DNA of 64,000 bases from Comamonadaceae bacterium (GCA_947372745.1 CANBUY010000007.1:1-64000); one strand, 5' to 3'. Positions 7,425-17,109 are shown, counted from the stretch's first letter. A program made the numbers and translations. The notes: generated from the letters alone by a model not told the origin.

Positions 7425-9527
7425 ATGTCACGCCAACTCTTCGTTACCACCGCCCTGCCCTACGCCAACGGAAATTTCCATATCGGTCACATCATGGAGT
7501 ACATCCAGGCCGACATCTGGGTGCGTTACCAGCGAATGATGGACAACCAGGTCAATTTTGTCTGCGCTGACGATACCCACGGCGCGCCCATCATGATCGC
7601 AGCCCAGAAAGTGGGCAAAACGCCCCAAGAGTTTGTGGCCGACATTGCCAGCGGACGCAAGCCCTATCTGGACGGCTTTCACATCAGCTTTGACAACTGG
7701 CACTCGACTGACGCCCCTGAAAACCACGAACTGGCGCGCCAGATTTACCGCGACCTGCGGGACAACAAGGATGGCTCGCTGATCGAGACCAAAACCATTG
7801 AGCAGTTCTTTGACGTTGAAAAGAACATGTTTTTGCCCGACCGCTTCATCAAAGGCGAGTGCCCCAAGTGCCACGCCAAAGACCAGTACGGCGACAACTG
7901 CGAGTCGTGTGGTGCCGTTTACGCGCCCACCGACCTGATCAACCCCTACTCGGCACTGTCCGGTGCCACGCCAATACTGAAAAGCTCGGAGCACTTTTTC
8001 TTCAAACTCTCAGACCCGCGCTGCGTGGCGTTTTTGGAGCAATGGACCCAAGGCAATGACGAGCACGGCAAGCCGCGCCTGCAAGCCGAGGTGGCCAACA
8101 AGGTCAAGGAGTGGTTCTCGGTGCGCACCAACCCGGACGGCAGCAAGAGCGAAGGTCTGGGCGACTGGGACATTTCCCGCGACGCGCCCTACTTCGGCAT
8201 TGAAATCCCGGACGCACCGGGCAAGTATTTTTATGTCTGGCTGGATGCGCCCATTGGCTACCTGGCCTCTTTGAAAAACCTGCTTGAAAAGCGCGGGCAA
8301 AACTTTGAGGCCTACATGGCCGACCCGGCGCTGGAGCAATACCACTTTATTGGCAAAGACATCGTCACGTTTCACACGCTGTTTTGGCCGGCCACGCTGC
8401 ACTTTAGTGGCCGCAAAACGCCCAACAACATCTTTGTGCATGGCTTTTTGACCATCAACAGCGAAAAGATGAGCAAGAGCCGGGGCACGGGCCTAGACCC
8501 GCTCAAATACTTGGACCTGGGCATGAACCCCGAGTGGCTGCGCTACTACATCGCCACCAAGCTGAATTCGCGCAACGAAGACATCGAGTTCAGCCCGGAA
8601 GACTTCATGGCCCGCGTCAACAGCGATCTGGTGGGCAAGTTCATCAACATCGCCTCGCGTGCGGCGGGCTTTATTGCCAAGCGTTTTGACGGTCAACTAG
8701 GCAACATCTCTGAAGATGGCACAGCCCTGCTGGACGTCCTGCGGGCCGAGCGCGCCAACCTGGTGCAGCTGTATGAAGCGCGCGAATTTGCCAAAGCCTT
8801 GCGCGAAACCATGTTGCTGGCCGACCGTGTGAACGCTTACGTGGATGCTAACAAACCCTGGGAACTGGCCAAAAAAGAAGGCATGGAGGCACGCCTGCAC
8901 GACGTTTGTACCGTCTGCATCGAAGCCTTTGCCGTGCTCACCAGCTACCTCAAGCCCGTGCTGCCTGCGCTGGCGGCGCAAGTTGAGAGCTTTTTGCGCG
9001 TGGCACCGCTGACCCTGTCCGAGCCTGCAACCGGCTTGGGAGCCGGTCACCGCATTGGCGACTACCAGCATTTGATGCAGCGCGTGGACATCAAACAACT
9101 TGAAGCCTTGTTTGAAGCTCAAGCCCCCGCAGAAGAAGCTACAGCAGCTATTGAAAAAGTAGCACCTGGCGGCAAAGACATCGCCCCCACTATCGGCATC
9201 GACGACTTCACCAAGATCGACCTGCGCATCGCCTTGATTGTGAATTGCGAGGCCGTAGAAGGCTCCACCAAATTGCTGCGCCTCACCCTCGATGTGGGCG
9301 AAGGCCGCACGCGCAACGTGTTTAGTGGCATTGCCAGCGCCTACCAACCCGCTGATCTAATTGGCAAACTCACCGTGATGGTGGCCAACCTGGCGCCCCG
9401 CAAGATGAAGTTTGGTATCAGCGAGGGCATGGTGCTGGCCGCCAGCCACGCCGATGAAAAGACCCAGCCCGGCATTCACATCCTCAACCCGTGGCCGGGT
9501 GCCACACCAGGCATGCGGGTGAGCTAG
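7425..9527 (+). CDS. metG: Methionyl-tRNA synthetase
   Basis: A 700-residue class I synthetase that charges tRNA-Met. HIGH is read exactly (19-22), the zinc knuckle uses Cys146/149/159/162, and the KMSKS loop is exact (348-352). The C-terminal tRNA-binding OB fold (about 595-700, [17 protein letters not shown]) completes the long dimeric form. The start at 7425 gives [16 protein letters not shown], the expected N-terminus; the frame stays open 72 bases upstream to a TTG. The Ala/Glu-rich linker at about 572-580 is encoded by a sequence matching the local dispersed repeat (see 9138-9164). Confidence 0.97.
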   Translation: MSRQLFVTTALPYANGNFHIGHIMEYIQADIWVRYQRMMDNQVNFVCADDTHGAPIMIAAQKVGKTPQEFVADIASGRKPYLDGFHISFDNWHSTDAPENHELARQIYRDLRDNKDGSLIETKTIEQFFDVEKNMFLPDRFIKGECPKCHAKDQYGDNCESCGAVYAPTDLINPYSALSGATPILKSSEHFFFKLSDPRCVAFLEQWTQGNDEHGKPRLQAEVANKVKEWFSVRTNPDGSKSEGLGDWDISRDAPYFGIEIPDAPGKYFYVWLDAPIGYLASLKNLLEKRGQNFEAYMADPALEQYHFIGKDIVTFHTLFWPATLHFSGRKTPNNIFVHGFLTINSEKMSKSRGTGLDPLKYLDLGMNPEWLRYYIATKLNSRNEDIEFSPEDFMARVNSDLVGKFINIASRAAGFIAKRFDGQLGNISEDGTALLDVLRAERANLVQLYEAREFAKALRETMLLADRVNAYVDANKPWELAKKEGMEARLHDVCTVCIEAFAVLTSYLKPVLPALAAQVESFLRVAPLTLSEPATGLGAGHRIGDYQHLMQRVDIKQLEALFEAQAPAEEATAAIEKVAPGGKDIAPTIGIDDFTKIDLRIALIVNCEAVEGSTKLLRLTLDVGEGRTRNVFSGIASAYQPADLIGKLTVMVANLAPRKMKFGISEGMVLAASHADEKTQPGIHILNPWPGATPGMRVS
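9138..9164 (-). repeat. Repeat-family copy A inside the metG linker
   Basis: Read on the minus strand this is GCTACTTTTTCAATAGCTGC followed by TGTAGC. It matches the core of the intergenic repeats at 12265, 18987, 34808 and 52574 (GCTAYT-N5-AATAGCTG). Here it is in frame and encodes the low-complexity linker between the catalytic and tRNA-binding parts of methionyl-tRNA synthetase. It could be an old repeat insertion tolerated in a flexible linker, or chance similarity. Confidence 0.4.
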
Positions 9528-9555
9528 CACCCACACAAGGTCCACGGGCTCGACC

Positions 9556-10299
9556 ATGATTCCCTTGATTCGCGGCTGGACGGACCTTAATCGCACCACA
9601 CAGGCCAACACGCGGCTGGGGGTCACCCTCACCTTCGTGGCGGGCGCGGCCAATGCCGGCGGTTTTTTGGCTGTGGGGCAATACACCTCCCACATGACGG
9701 GGGTGGTGTCTTCCATTGCGGACTCGTTGGTGCTGGGTAACTTCACCGTGGCCCTGGTGGGCTTGGTCATGCTGGCCGCCTTTGTAGGGGGCGCCATGTG
9801 CACCGCCATCATGGTGAACTGGGGCCTGCGTCGCCAGCTGAGCAGTGCTTACGGCCTGCCCCTGCTGCTGGAAGCGCTGCTGCTGCTCATTTTTGGCTTG
9901 TTTGGCACCGCCATCAATTTTTCTGCGACCTACTTTATGCCTTTAACGGTGGTGGTCTTGTGTTTCATCATGGGCCTGCAAAACGCAGTGATCACCAAAA
10001 TATCGCGTGCCGAGATTCGAACCACACACGTCACCGGACTGGTGACTGACATGGGCATTGAGCTGGGCAAACTGTTCTACATCAACGCCAACCATGGCGC
10101 GACACCCGTCATTGCCAACCGAGGCAAGCTCTGGCTGCAGGGCAAGTTGATTTCTGGTTTTTTGGTGGGCGGGCTGCTTGGGGCCACCGGGTTCAAATAT
10201 TTAGGCTACATCACCACCGTGCCCCTCGCCCTCATGCTTTTTTTGCTGATCGCAAAACCCTTGTGGAATGATGTCCACCATCGCCTGAAGGCACACTGA
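9556..10299 (+). CDS. DUF1275 (YoaK-type) membrane protein
   Basis: A 247-residue polytopic membrane protein of family DUF1275, function unknown. Family hallmarks are FVAGAANAGGFLAVGQYTSH near the N-terminus and the internal block MGLQNAVITKISRAEI followed by THVTGLVTDMG. About six hydrophobic segments are visible. It begins 28 bases after metG and its stop overlaps the next start (TGATG), so it is probably translationally coupled to the SulP transporter, hinting at a shared role in anion handling. That link is inference. Confidence 0.85.
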   Translation: MIPLIRGWTDLNRTTQANTRLGVTLTFVAGAANAGGFLAVGQYTSHMTGVVSSIADSLVLGNFTVALVGLVMLAAFVGGAMCTAIMVNWGLRRQLSSAYGLPLLLEALLLLIFGLFGTAINFSATYFMPLTVVVLCFIMGLQNAVITKISRAEIRTTHVTGLVTDMGIELGKLFYINANHGATPVIANRGKLWLQGKLISGFLVGGLLGATGFKYLGYITTVPLALMLFLLIAKPLWNDVHHRLKAH

Positions 10300-12014
10300 T
10301 GTCACACGCCAAGCCTGATGCCCCCAAAACAAACTTTTTTTCCTTTTTTCGCCCTCAGATTCTGACGGCGCTTAAAGACTACCACCGAGCGCGATTTTTA
10401 AAAGACCTCGGGGCCGGGCTCACGGTTGGCTTGGTGGCCCTGCCATTGGCCATGGCTTTTGCCATCGCCAGCGGCTTGAAACCTGAGGCGGGCTTGTTTA
10501 CCGCCATTATTGCGGGCCTGCTGATCTCTGCCTTGGGCGGTAGCCGGGTTCAAATTGGCGGGCCAGCCGGGGCATTTGTCGTGATTGTTTACGGTATTTT
10601 GGAGCGCTACGGCTTGGCCAACCTGATCATCGCCACCGCCATGTCCGGGGTGTTGCTGTTTGCCATGGGCTTCTTCAAACTGGGCACGCTGGTGCGTTTT
10701 ATTCCGGTCGCCGTGGTGATTGGCTTCACCAACGGCATCGCCGTGCTGGTCGCACTTTCCCAAATCAAAGACTTTCTGGGCTTGCAAATCACCACCATGC
10801 CAGCCAATTTTTTTGGTGTGCTGCAGGCCCTGGGCCAAGGCCTGCCCACCACCAACCTCTATGCCACAGTGCTGGCGGCCAGTTGCCTTGGTATTTTGAT
10901 TTTTTGGCAATTTTCAATGCCCGCTTTGGCAAAAAAGCAAGGGTGGGCGGCTCGCTTGTCGATGCTGCCAGGGACGGTGGTGGTGCTGGTCTTGGCCACC
11001 CTGAGTGTGGCCTGGCTGAAACTACCGATCGAGACCATTGGAAGCCGTTTTGGAGGGATTCCCTCCAGCTTGCCGGGGTTGGTATGGCCAGAATTTTCTT
11101 TGAAATCTGCCCAGTTTTTATTGATTCCGGCCCTCACTTTAGCCCTGTTGGGAGCCATTGAATCGCTGCTGTGCGCCCGCGTGGCAGACGGCGTAATCCA
11201 TGACCGCCACAACCCCAACCAAGAGCTGATGGCGCAAGGCATTGCCAACTTTGTGACGCCGTTTTTTGGCGGCATGCCCGCCACAGGCACCATTGCCCGC
11301 ACCATGACCAATGTCCGAAGTGGCGCGACCAGCCCCATTGCAGGCATCGTGCATGCGCTCACCTTGTTGCTGATTATTTTGCTGTTTGCCCCGCTGGCGC
11401 AGGATATTCCGTTGGCGGCCATGGCAGCCATTTTGATATTTGTTGCCTGGAATATGGGTGAATGGCGCGAGTTTGTAAATTTGCGCCAATACCGCCTGCC
11501 TTACCGGGCCACCTTGCTGGCGGTGTTTGGCCTCACCGTGGTGTTTGATTTGACCGTGGCGGTGGAAGTCGGTCTGGTGGCGGCCTGCATTACCTTCATT
11601 TACCGCATCTCCAGTCTGTCGCGCTGCGAACCGGTCAGCACCACGGATCACCCATTTTTACAGGGCAAGCAAGACCGCATCGGTGCATACCGGCTTTATG
11701 GCGCGCTGTTTTTTGGCGCCGTCAAGCTGATTGAAGACCTGCAAGACCAGTTGCCGAGCCAAGCCTTGGTGCTGGATTTGGAAAATGTCATTTACGTGGA
11801 CTCCTCGGGCGCCGACACGCTCAATGACTTGGCCCGACTCTGCCACAAAAGCAAGGTACGACTGATCGTGTGTGGGCTCAACCACCAGGCGCTGGACATT
11901 GCACGACGCAGCGGTTTTGTAGAGAACGTCGGGGCTGAGCATATTTTCCAAGATCTGACCCTAGGCTTGGCCGCGCTGCTGTCCGAAGAAAATCCGGTGG
12001 ATGAGTCCCGGTAA
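10299..12014 (+). CDS. SulP-family anion transporter with STAS domain
   Basis: A 571-residue SLC26/SulP inner-membrane permease. The membrane domain (about 30-430) includes the SulP segments PLAMAFAIASGLKPEAGLFT and GGSRVQIGGPAGAF. A cytoplasmic STAS domain follows (about 455-560) with LDLENVIYVDSSGADTL holding the conserved DSSG loop. Family members carry sulfate, bicarbonate or dicarboxylates; the substrate is not readable here. Its ATG overlaps the stop of the DUF1275 gene by one base, indicating coupled translation. Confidence 0.92.
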   Translation: MSHAKPDAPKTNFFSFFRPQILTALKDYHRARFLKDLGAGLTVGLVALPLAMAFAIASGLKPEAGLFTAIIAGLLISALGGSRVQIGGPAGAFVVIVYGILERYGLANLIIATAMSGVLLFAMGFFKLGTLVRFIPVAVVIGFTNGIAVLVALSQIKDFLGLQITTMPANFFGVLQALGQGLPTTNLYATVLAASCLGILIFWQFSMPALAKKQGWAARLSMLPGTVVVLVLATLSVAWLKLPIETIGSRFGGIPSSLPGLVWPEFSLKSAQFLLIPALTLALLGAIESLLCARVADGVIHDRHNPNQELMAQGIANFVTPFFGGMPATGTIARTMTNVRSGATSPIAGIVHALTLLLIILLFAPLAQDIPLAAMAAILIFVAWNMGEWREFVNLRQYRLPYRATLLAVFGLTVVFDLTVAVEVGLVAACITFIYRISSLSRCEPVSTTDHPFLQGKQDRIGAYRLYGALFFGAVKLIEDLQDQLPSQALVLDLENVIYVDSSGADTLNDLARLCHKSKVRLIVCGLNHQALDIARRSGFVENVGAEHIFQDLTLGLAALLSEENPVDESR

Positions 12015-12037
12015 AATGTAATAAAGAGGATTAGTTC

Positions 12038-12244
12038 ATGAATATTTTTTACCGCCCCAAGTACCAATCCGAAGTCACTCAGTTTATTGAGCAACTGAAA
12101 TCAAAAGACCCGGCACTGGAGGCCAAACAACGCCAAGGCCGCGACTTGCTGTGGGACAAAGAAGTCAACCGCAGCGACTGGAGCGACTACCGTGAAGCCC
12201 AGGTCGAGCAAAAAGCTTACGTCTACCAGACCGCATCCAAATAA
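12038..12244 (+). CDS. DUF3460 family small protein
   Basis: A 68-residue soluble, charged protein matching DUF3460, a family known mainly from betaproteobacteria and without assigned function (start MNIFYRPKYQSEVTQFIEQL, end rich in Glu, Gln and Lys). An AAAGAGGA ribosome site lies about 9 bases before the ATG. It is 23 bases after the SulP gene and 69 bases before scpA, with a repeat copy in that second gap. Confidence 0.87.
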   Translation: MNIFYRPKYQSEVTQFIEQLKSKDPALEAKQRQGRDLLWDKEVNRSDWSDYREAQVEQKAYVYQTASK

Positions 12245-12264
12245 TAGATATTTTTGGCATTTAA

Positions 12265-12304
12265 GCCAAGCTAGCGTTGCTTAAGCAGCTATACATATAA
12301 TAGC
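12265..12304 (-). repeat. Repeat-family copy B, DUF3460/scpA gap
   Basis: On the minus strand this begins GCTATTATATGTATAGCTGC and continues TTAAGCAACGCTAGCTTGGC. The core GCTATT-N5-TATAGC is a near-palindrome matching the other copies. It occupies most of the 69-base gap between the DUF3460 gene and scpA and ends nine bases before the scpA GTG, leaving little room for an independent scpA promoter. Confidence 0.55.
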
Positions 12305-12313
12305 AATCATTTC

Positions 12314-13162
12314 GTGACGACTGAACTTCCTGCACTGAGCCCCGCAACTTCTGACGCGCTGGGCATGCCCCTCGTCGTGGACAACGTGGCCGTGGCCCGC
12401 TTGTATGGCGAGCCGCTGTTTGCCATGCCGCGCGACTTGTACATTCCACCGGATGCACTCGAGGTCTTTTTAGAGGCCTTTGAAGGCCCATTGGACTTGC
12501 TGCTGTACCTGATACGCAAGCAAAATTTTAATATTCTCGACATCCCCATGGCCGGCCTCACCCGCCAATACCTGGTGTATGTCGATGAAATCCGGGGGCG
12601 TAACCTGGAGTTGGCGGCCGAATACCTGCTCATGGCGGCTATGTTGATCGAGATCAAATCGCGCATGCTGCTGCCGCCCAAAAACGTGGCGCAAGGCCAG
12701 GAAGCCGAAGACCCCCGGGCCGAACTGGTGCGCCGCCTGCTGGAATATGAGCGCATGAAACTGGCCGGTGCCAAGCTCAACGCGGTGCCCCAGTTTGGCC
12801 GTGACTTCCTCAAAGCCCAGGTTTTCATCGAACAGTCTTTGCAGCCGCGCTTTCCGGATGTCAGTGCTGTGGACCTGCAAGAAGCCTGGGCGGCCATCCT
12901 CAAGCGCGCCAAACTGATTCAAATCCACAAGATCACCCGCGAAGAACTCTCGGTGCGCGAGCACATGACCCTGATCCTCAAGAAGCTCCACGGACGCCGC
13001 TTTGTTGAGTTTGAGGCGCTTTTTGATGCCAGCAAAGGAACGCCAGTGCTGGTCGTGACCTTCATTGCCATGCTGGAGCTGGCCAAAGAAACCCTGATCG
13101 AGATTACCCAGGCCGAGGTATTTGCGCCAATCTACGTTCGACTGGCTTACTCGACCACCTGA
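12314..13162 (+). CDS. scpA: Segregation and condensation protein A
   Basis: A 282-residue kleisin that bridges SMC heads in the bacterial condensin complex with ScpB. Typical ScpA blocks are FEGPLDLLLYLIRKQNFNIL (about 55-75) and YLLMAAMLIEIKSRMLLP (about 97-115), with a C-terminal winged-helix region (about 210-280, VTFIAMLELAKETL). The GTG at 12314 has no clear Shine-Dalgarno; a later in-frame ATG at residue 19 is an alternative. No scpB follows; the next gene is convergent. Confidence 0.93.
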   Translation: MTTELPALSPATSDALGMPLVVDNVAVARLYGEPLFAMPRDLYIPPDALEVFLEAFEGPLDLLLYLIRKQNFNILDIPMAGLTRQYLVYVDEIRGRNLELAAEYLLMAAMLIEIKSRMLLPPKNVAQGQEAEDPRAELVRRLLEYERMKLAGAKLNAVPQFGRDFLKAQVFIEQSLQPRFPDVSAVDLQEAWAAILKRAKLIQIHKITREELSVREHMTLILKKLHGRRFVEFEALFDASKGTPVLVVTFIAMLELAKETLIEITQAEVFAPIYVRLAYSTT

Positions 13163-13206
13163 AGGCGTCTTGCCAGGAAACCAAGCCCAGCCCGTGTTTC
13201 AATAAC

Positions 13207-14121
13207 TCAAGGGCGTGCAGCATTCTCCAGCGCTTTGGCAATTTCATTACCGCCCTGAGCCGAGCCACTTTGTGGCACGGTTTCACCGTTGCGGTTCGTG
13301 ACATCGCTGAGACGTTCTGCCAGGCGCTCTGGCGTCAAGGCATCCGTGCCCAACCAAACGCCTTGGGTCATGGTGATGTGGGCGGCCTCAAACGTACCGG
13401 CCCCCGCGCACAAAATCGTCCGGGTTGGCGCGTCTTTTGAGGCCAAGACCAACATGGCGGGCACCACCGCTTCGGGTTTCAAGGCAGCCAAAACCGCCTC
13501 AGACATCAAGCCTTCGGTCATGCGGGTGGCAGCTGTGGGGGCCAGGCAGTTCACGCGGATGTCATTTTTGGCTCCTTCAATGGAGAGGGTCTGCATCAAG
13601 CCCACCAAAGCCATTTTGGCGGCGCCGTAGTTGGACTGGCCAAAGTTGCCATACAAACCACTCGATGAAGTGGTCATCACAATACGCCCGTACTTTTGCT
13701 CGTTCATCAGGGCCCACACTGCTTTGCTGCAATGCACGGCGCCCATCAAATGAACGTCAACGACCAGTTCAAAGTCAGCCAATTCCATTTTGGCAAAGCT
13801 TTTGTCGCGCAAAATGCCAGCATTGTTGACCAAAATGTCAACGCGCCCCCAAGCATCCACCGCTTGTTTGACCATGGCTTGCACGGCCACAAAATCAGTC
13901 ACTGAGGCGCCGTTGGCCAGAGCCTCGCCCCCCGCAGCCCTGATCTCGGCCACCACAGCATCGGCAGCACTCACCGAGCCTCCTGAGCCGTCGCGAGCGC
14001 CGCCCAGGTCGTTAACCAGCACTTTGGCACCGCGTGCGGCCAGGGCTAAGGCATGTTGGCGGCCCAAACCGCCACCTGCGCCGGTCACGATAGCCACTTG
14101 GCCTTTGAAATCAATCGTCAT
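13207..14121 (-). CDS. SDR-family oxidoreductase (HSD17B4/MFE-2 type)
   Basis: A 304-residue short-chain dehydrogenase/reductase. The cofactor motif TGAGGGLGRQ (about 13-22), NNAG, and the catalytic Ser-Tyr-Lys in TTSSSGLYGNFGQSNYGAAK are all present. The lead VNDLGGARDGSGGS is typical of the (3R)-hydroxyacyl-CoA dehydrogenase domain of multifunctional enzyme type 2, suggesting beta-oxidation or polyketide-like substrates. The start at 14121 is chosen because AGGAT precedes it; the frame is open upstream to 14208. It is convergent with scpA and divergent from the Nudix gene. Confidence 0.87.
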   Translation of the reverse strand: MTIDFKGQVAIVTGAGGGLGRQHALALAARGAKVLVNDLGGARDGSGGSVSAADAVVAEIRAAGGEALANGASVTDFVAVQAMVKQAVDAWGRVDILVNNAGILRDKSFAKMELADFELVVDVHLMGAVHCSKAVWALMNEQKYGRIVMTTSSSGLYGNFGQSNYGAAKMALVGLMQTLSIEGAKNDIRVNCLAPTAATRMTEGLMSEAVLAALKPEAVVPAMLVLASKDAPTRTILCAGAGTFEAAHITMTQGVWLGTDALTPERLAERLSDVTNRNGETVPQSGSAQGGNEIAKALENAARP

Positions 14122-14227
14122 GTTTTTATCCTGAAATGTGGGAGACAAGAAAAGGCCTAAGACTCTGATAGCCTCAAACCTGAAAGCATCTACTTTAATG
14201 CACGACATAAAACCCTATTGAATCGCC

Positions 14228-15115
14228 ATGGAACTTAACTCCGAAGTCATCACCACCCCCCCTCGCGCTGCTGCCACCGTGGTGATGCTGCGCGATACCG
14301 ACGAAGGTTCGCCTGGTATTGAGGTGTTCTTGCTCAAACGCCACAGCTTGTCCCAAGTGCTGGGGGGCGCCTTTGTCTTCCCCGGTGGCAAGGTGGACTT
14401 GGCCGATGAGCAACTCAACATGGACGCCCACCTCGACCAGTCACCGCACGCCCTGCACAGTCGCATGAACGAGCCGATGATTGAACCGCTGACCGCCGCC
14501 AGTTTTTATGTGGCGGCTATTCGGGAGGCTTTTGAAGAGTCAGGCATCTTGTTTGCCCAAGGCGCCACGGCCAGCCATGCTGACGAAGCGGCAGCGCTGC
14601 TCAAAGAAGGCCTGACCTTTTCAGAGATGTTGGCGCAGATGAACTTGCGCTTAAACAGCGAGCTTCTGCTGCCCTGGTCGCGCTGGATCACGCCCAAAGT
14701 GCCCTCGGTCACCAACAAACGATTCGACACTCGTTTTTTTGTCTCGGCCGTGCCTGACACCCAAATCGCCCGGCACGACAACTTCGAGACCACCGAAAGC
14801 GTCTGGCTACGCCCTCGGGTGGCGCTAGAGCAATACTGGGAAGGGAAAATTGAACTCGCGCCGCCGCAAATCATGAGCTTGGTGGGCCTGGTGCGACACC
14901 CCTCGGTTGCCAGTGTGATGCAGGCCGCCCGAAGCCGTCTGCCACCGGTGATTGAGCCCGAACCCTTTGACCAGGACGGCTCCCGCGTCATTTGCTATCC
15001 TGGCGATGAACGGCATTCGGTGCGCACGCAAGCCCTGCCAGGCCCCACCCGGCTGATTTTTAAAAACAAACGTTTTGAGCCTATTAGGGGGTTCGACAGC
15101 CTGTTTGAAGACTAA
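14228..15115 (+). CDS. NUDIX hydrolase, NUDT19-like
   Basis: A 295-residue Nudix protein. The N-terminal half has GGAFVFPGGKVDLADE and the metal-binding REAFEESGILF follows only after about 50 inserted residues, the split arrangement of NUDT19-type CoA or acyl-CoA diphosphatases. The family cleaves nucleoside diphosphates linked to another moiety; CoA derivatives would fit the SDR next door. It diverges from the SDR gene and overlaps the dusC stop by four bases tail to tail. Confidence 0.85.
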   Translation: MELNSEVITTPPRAAATVVMLRDTDEGSPGIEVFLLKRHSLSQVLGGAFVFPGGKVDLADEQLNMDAHLDQSPHALHSRMNEPMIEPLTAASFYVAAIREAFEESGILFAQGATASHADEAAALLKEGLTFSEMLAQMNLRLNSELLLPWSRWITPKVPSVTNKRFDTRFFVSAVPDTQIARHDNFETTESVWLRPRVALEQYWEGKIELAPPQIMSLVGLVRHPSVASVMQAARSRLPPVIEPEPFDQDGSRVICYPGDERHSVRTQALPGPTRLIFKNKRFEPIRGFDSLFED

Positions 15116-16116
15116 TTGGGGGAAACATCCTGTGCCCTTTGGCCATGCTTGTGTAGCCACTGGTTAATCAACGCTGGATCGTTGTAGGTCTTTAGTTCCA
15201 TGTAGGCCAACTCGGCCTGTGGGTAGTGGTGGCGTAAGAAATTAAGCCATTGCTTGAGTCGGCCAGCCTGCTGTTTTCGCTCAAGGCTGGTGCAGACCAC
15301 ACGCCAAAAGTCAGCAATCAAGGGCAATAAACTGTCCCAAGTCACGACGGGCTGAATGGAAGGGTTCGGTGATGAATTGGTCGCAACCTGTGCAGGCGTG
15401 GCCGCCCGAATGGCCAGTGCCAAGCCCGGATTAGTCACCATACCGCGGCCCAGCATCAGCGCATGACAGCCCGACAACTCACGGCAACGCATGGCGTCTT
15501 GTACATTCCAAATTTCACCATTGGCCACCACCGGCACGCGTACCGACTCGCGAATGTCTCCCACACGCGCCCAGTAAGCCGGTGGGCGGTAGCCGTCGGC
15601 CTTGGTTCGGGCGTGCACCACCAGCTCATTGGCGCCACCACTCTCAATCGCCTGCGCGCACTCAATAGCCCGAGAATCGTCGTTGAAGCCCAGGCGCATT
15701 TTGGCGGATACCGGCAGATGGGCAGGCACCGCGCGGCGCACAGCCGACACAATTTTCATGAGCAACTCGGGGTCTTCCAGCAATGCAGCGCCACCGCCAT
15801 GGCGGTTCACCACTTTGGCGGGGCAACCAAAATTGAGGTCAATGCCGTCGGGCCCCAATTCGGCCAGACAAGCCGCGTTTTCAGCCAGGCACACCGGGTC
15901 AGAACCCAGCAACTGTGCCCGCACCGGCACACCAGAAAAGGTTTTTCCATCGGTCAACAATTCGGGAATAACACGAATAAAGGCGCGGTCGGGCAGCAGC
16001 GTATTGGTGACGCGGATGAACTCTGAGACGCATCGATCCACCCCGCCCACCCGGGTCAGGATGTCACGCAAAACAAAGTCGAGCAAGCCCTCCATGGGCG
16101 CGAGAAGAATGGTCAT
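15112..16116 (-). CDS. dusC: tRNA-dihydrouridine synthase (DusC type)
   Basis: A 334-residue FMN-dependent TIM-barrel enzyme reducing uridine to dihydrouridine in tRNA. The N-terminus MTILLAPMEGLLDFVLRDIL holds the FMN-binding APMEG. The catalytic cysteine is in DLNFGCPAK, and VPVVANGEIWN is the phosphate-binding strand. The N-terminal and size pattern fits DusC (U16) rather than DusA or DusB. Its 3' end overlaps that of the Nudix gene. Confidence 0.9.
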   Translation of the reverse strand: MTILLAPMEGLLDFVLRDILTRVGGVDRCVSEFIRVTNTLLPDRAFIRVIPELLTDGKTFSGVPVRAQLLGSDPVCLAENAACLAELGPDGIDLNFGCPAKVVNRHGGGAALLEDPELLMKIVSAVRRAVPAHLPVSAKMRLGFNDDSRAIECAQAIESGGANELVVHARTKADGYRPPAYWARVGDIRESVRVPVVANGEIWNVQDAMRCRELSGCHALMLGRGMVTNPGLALAIRAATPAQVATNSSPNPSIQPVVTWDSLLPLIADFWRVVCTSLERKQQAGRLKQWLNFLRHHYPQAELAYMELKTYNDPALINQWLHKHGQRAQDVSPN

Positions 16117-16230
16117 GAATAGGGTGCAGGAATGGGTCTGGGGTTTGAAATATGGGGAGTTTGACCTTCATCAAGGAGCAAAAAAATTAAGGGCTTAAGC
16201 TGGTGTTTTATCAAAACAAAAAGGAAGAAT

Positions 16231-16617
16231 ATGTCCCACTATCATGCGGTTGTTTGGCTTGATCACTCCGAGGCCCACGTCATGCACATCAGTCGTGAAG
16301 ATGTCGAAAAATCGGTGATTCACACCGCCAAACCCCATGCACACCTGCATTCAAAAAGCGGTACGGTGGGATCAGGCCGCTCGGCTGAGAGCAAGTCTTA
16401 TTATCACGCCGTCGCTGAATCGTTGAAGGGCGCACAGGAGATTTTGGTGGTGGGTCCGGCCCAGGCCAAACTCCAACTGATCAAACACCTGCATGCCCAC
16501 CATCCCGCGATGGCCGAGTTGGTGGTCGGTATCGAAACGGTTGATCACCCCACCGATGGTCAACTGATTGCTTATGCCCGCAAGTACTTCATCGCCAAAG
16601 ACGCGCTCTTGTCCTGA
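16231..16617 (+). CDS. Small eRF1/Pelota-domain-like protein
   Basis: A 128-residue His-rich soluble protein (MSHYHAVVWLDHSEAHVMHI). The pattern HAVVWLD at the start, EILVVGPAQAKLQLIKHL in the middle and VDHPTDGQLIAYARKYF at the end matches a betaproteobacterial family annotated as translational-machinery proteins, because the fold resembles domain 3 of eRF1/Pelota. No experimental role is known to me. AAGGAAGA lies before the ATG. The next gene starts 21 bases on, so the two are probably co-transcribed. Confidence 0.7.
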   Translation: MSHYHAVVWLDHSEAHVMHISREDVEKSVIHTAKPHAHLHSKSGTVGSGRSAESKSYYHAVAESLKGAQEILVVGPAQAKLQLIKHLHAHHPAMAELVVGIETVDHPTDGQLIAYARKYFIAKDALLS

Positions 16618-16638
16618 TTGATAGCCAGCGAGACCCTT

Positions 16639-17109
16639 ATGACCTTTAACGTAACAATTGATTTGGGTTACACATTCAATGTGAAGGCAGGGGTCTCGGA
16701 GGTTTTTGACGTTCTCTCTGACGTCCCCACCTCAGCCAGTTTTTTCCCTCAAGTGGACCGACTGGTCGACTTGGGTGCGAATACTTACCGATGGGAAATG
16801 GCCAAAATTGGCATTGCCCAGATCAATTTGCAAACCATCTACGCCTCAAAATACACCTCAGACAGGAACAAAGGCAGCGTCATCTGGACACCCGTCAAGG
16901 ACGAAGGCAATGCGCAGGTATCAGGCCACTGGAAAATAAGCGAACATCAAGGCGCAACGCACGTCATATTGAACGTCAAAGGTGAACTCGAAATTCCCCT
17001 GCCCAGCCTGATGCGGGTCATCGTGGCGCCATTGGTAGAGTCGACTTTCGAAAAACTAACGGATCAATACATCGAGAACCTGATTCAACGATTTGGTGGC
17101 GAAGCCTGA
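16639..17109 (+). CDS. SRPBCC-family protein
   Basis: A 156-residue protein with the START/Bet v 1-like pattern: a first strand GYTFNVKAGVSEVFDVLSDV, long beta strands, and a C-terminal helix LMRVIVAPLVESTFEKLTDQ. Such folds bind hydrophobic ligands (CoxG, polyketide cyclase and similar); the ligand here is unknown. The start is placed at ATG 16639; the upstream in-frame TTG at 16618 abuts the previous stop and is less likely. Follows the eRF1-like gene on the same strand. Confidence 0.75.
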   Translation: MTFNVTIDLGYTFNVKAGVSEVFDVLSDVPTSASFFPQVDRLVDLGANTYRWEMAKIGIAQINLQTIYASKYTSDRNKGSVIWTPVKDEGNAQVSGHWKISEHQGATHVILNVKGELEIPLPSLMRVIVAPLVESTFEKLTDQYIENLIQRFGGEA

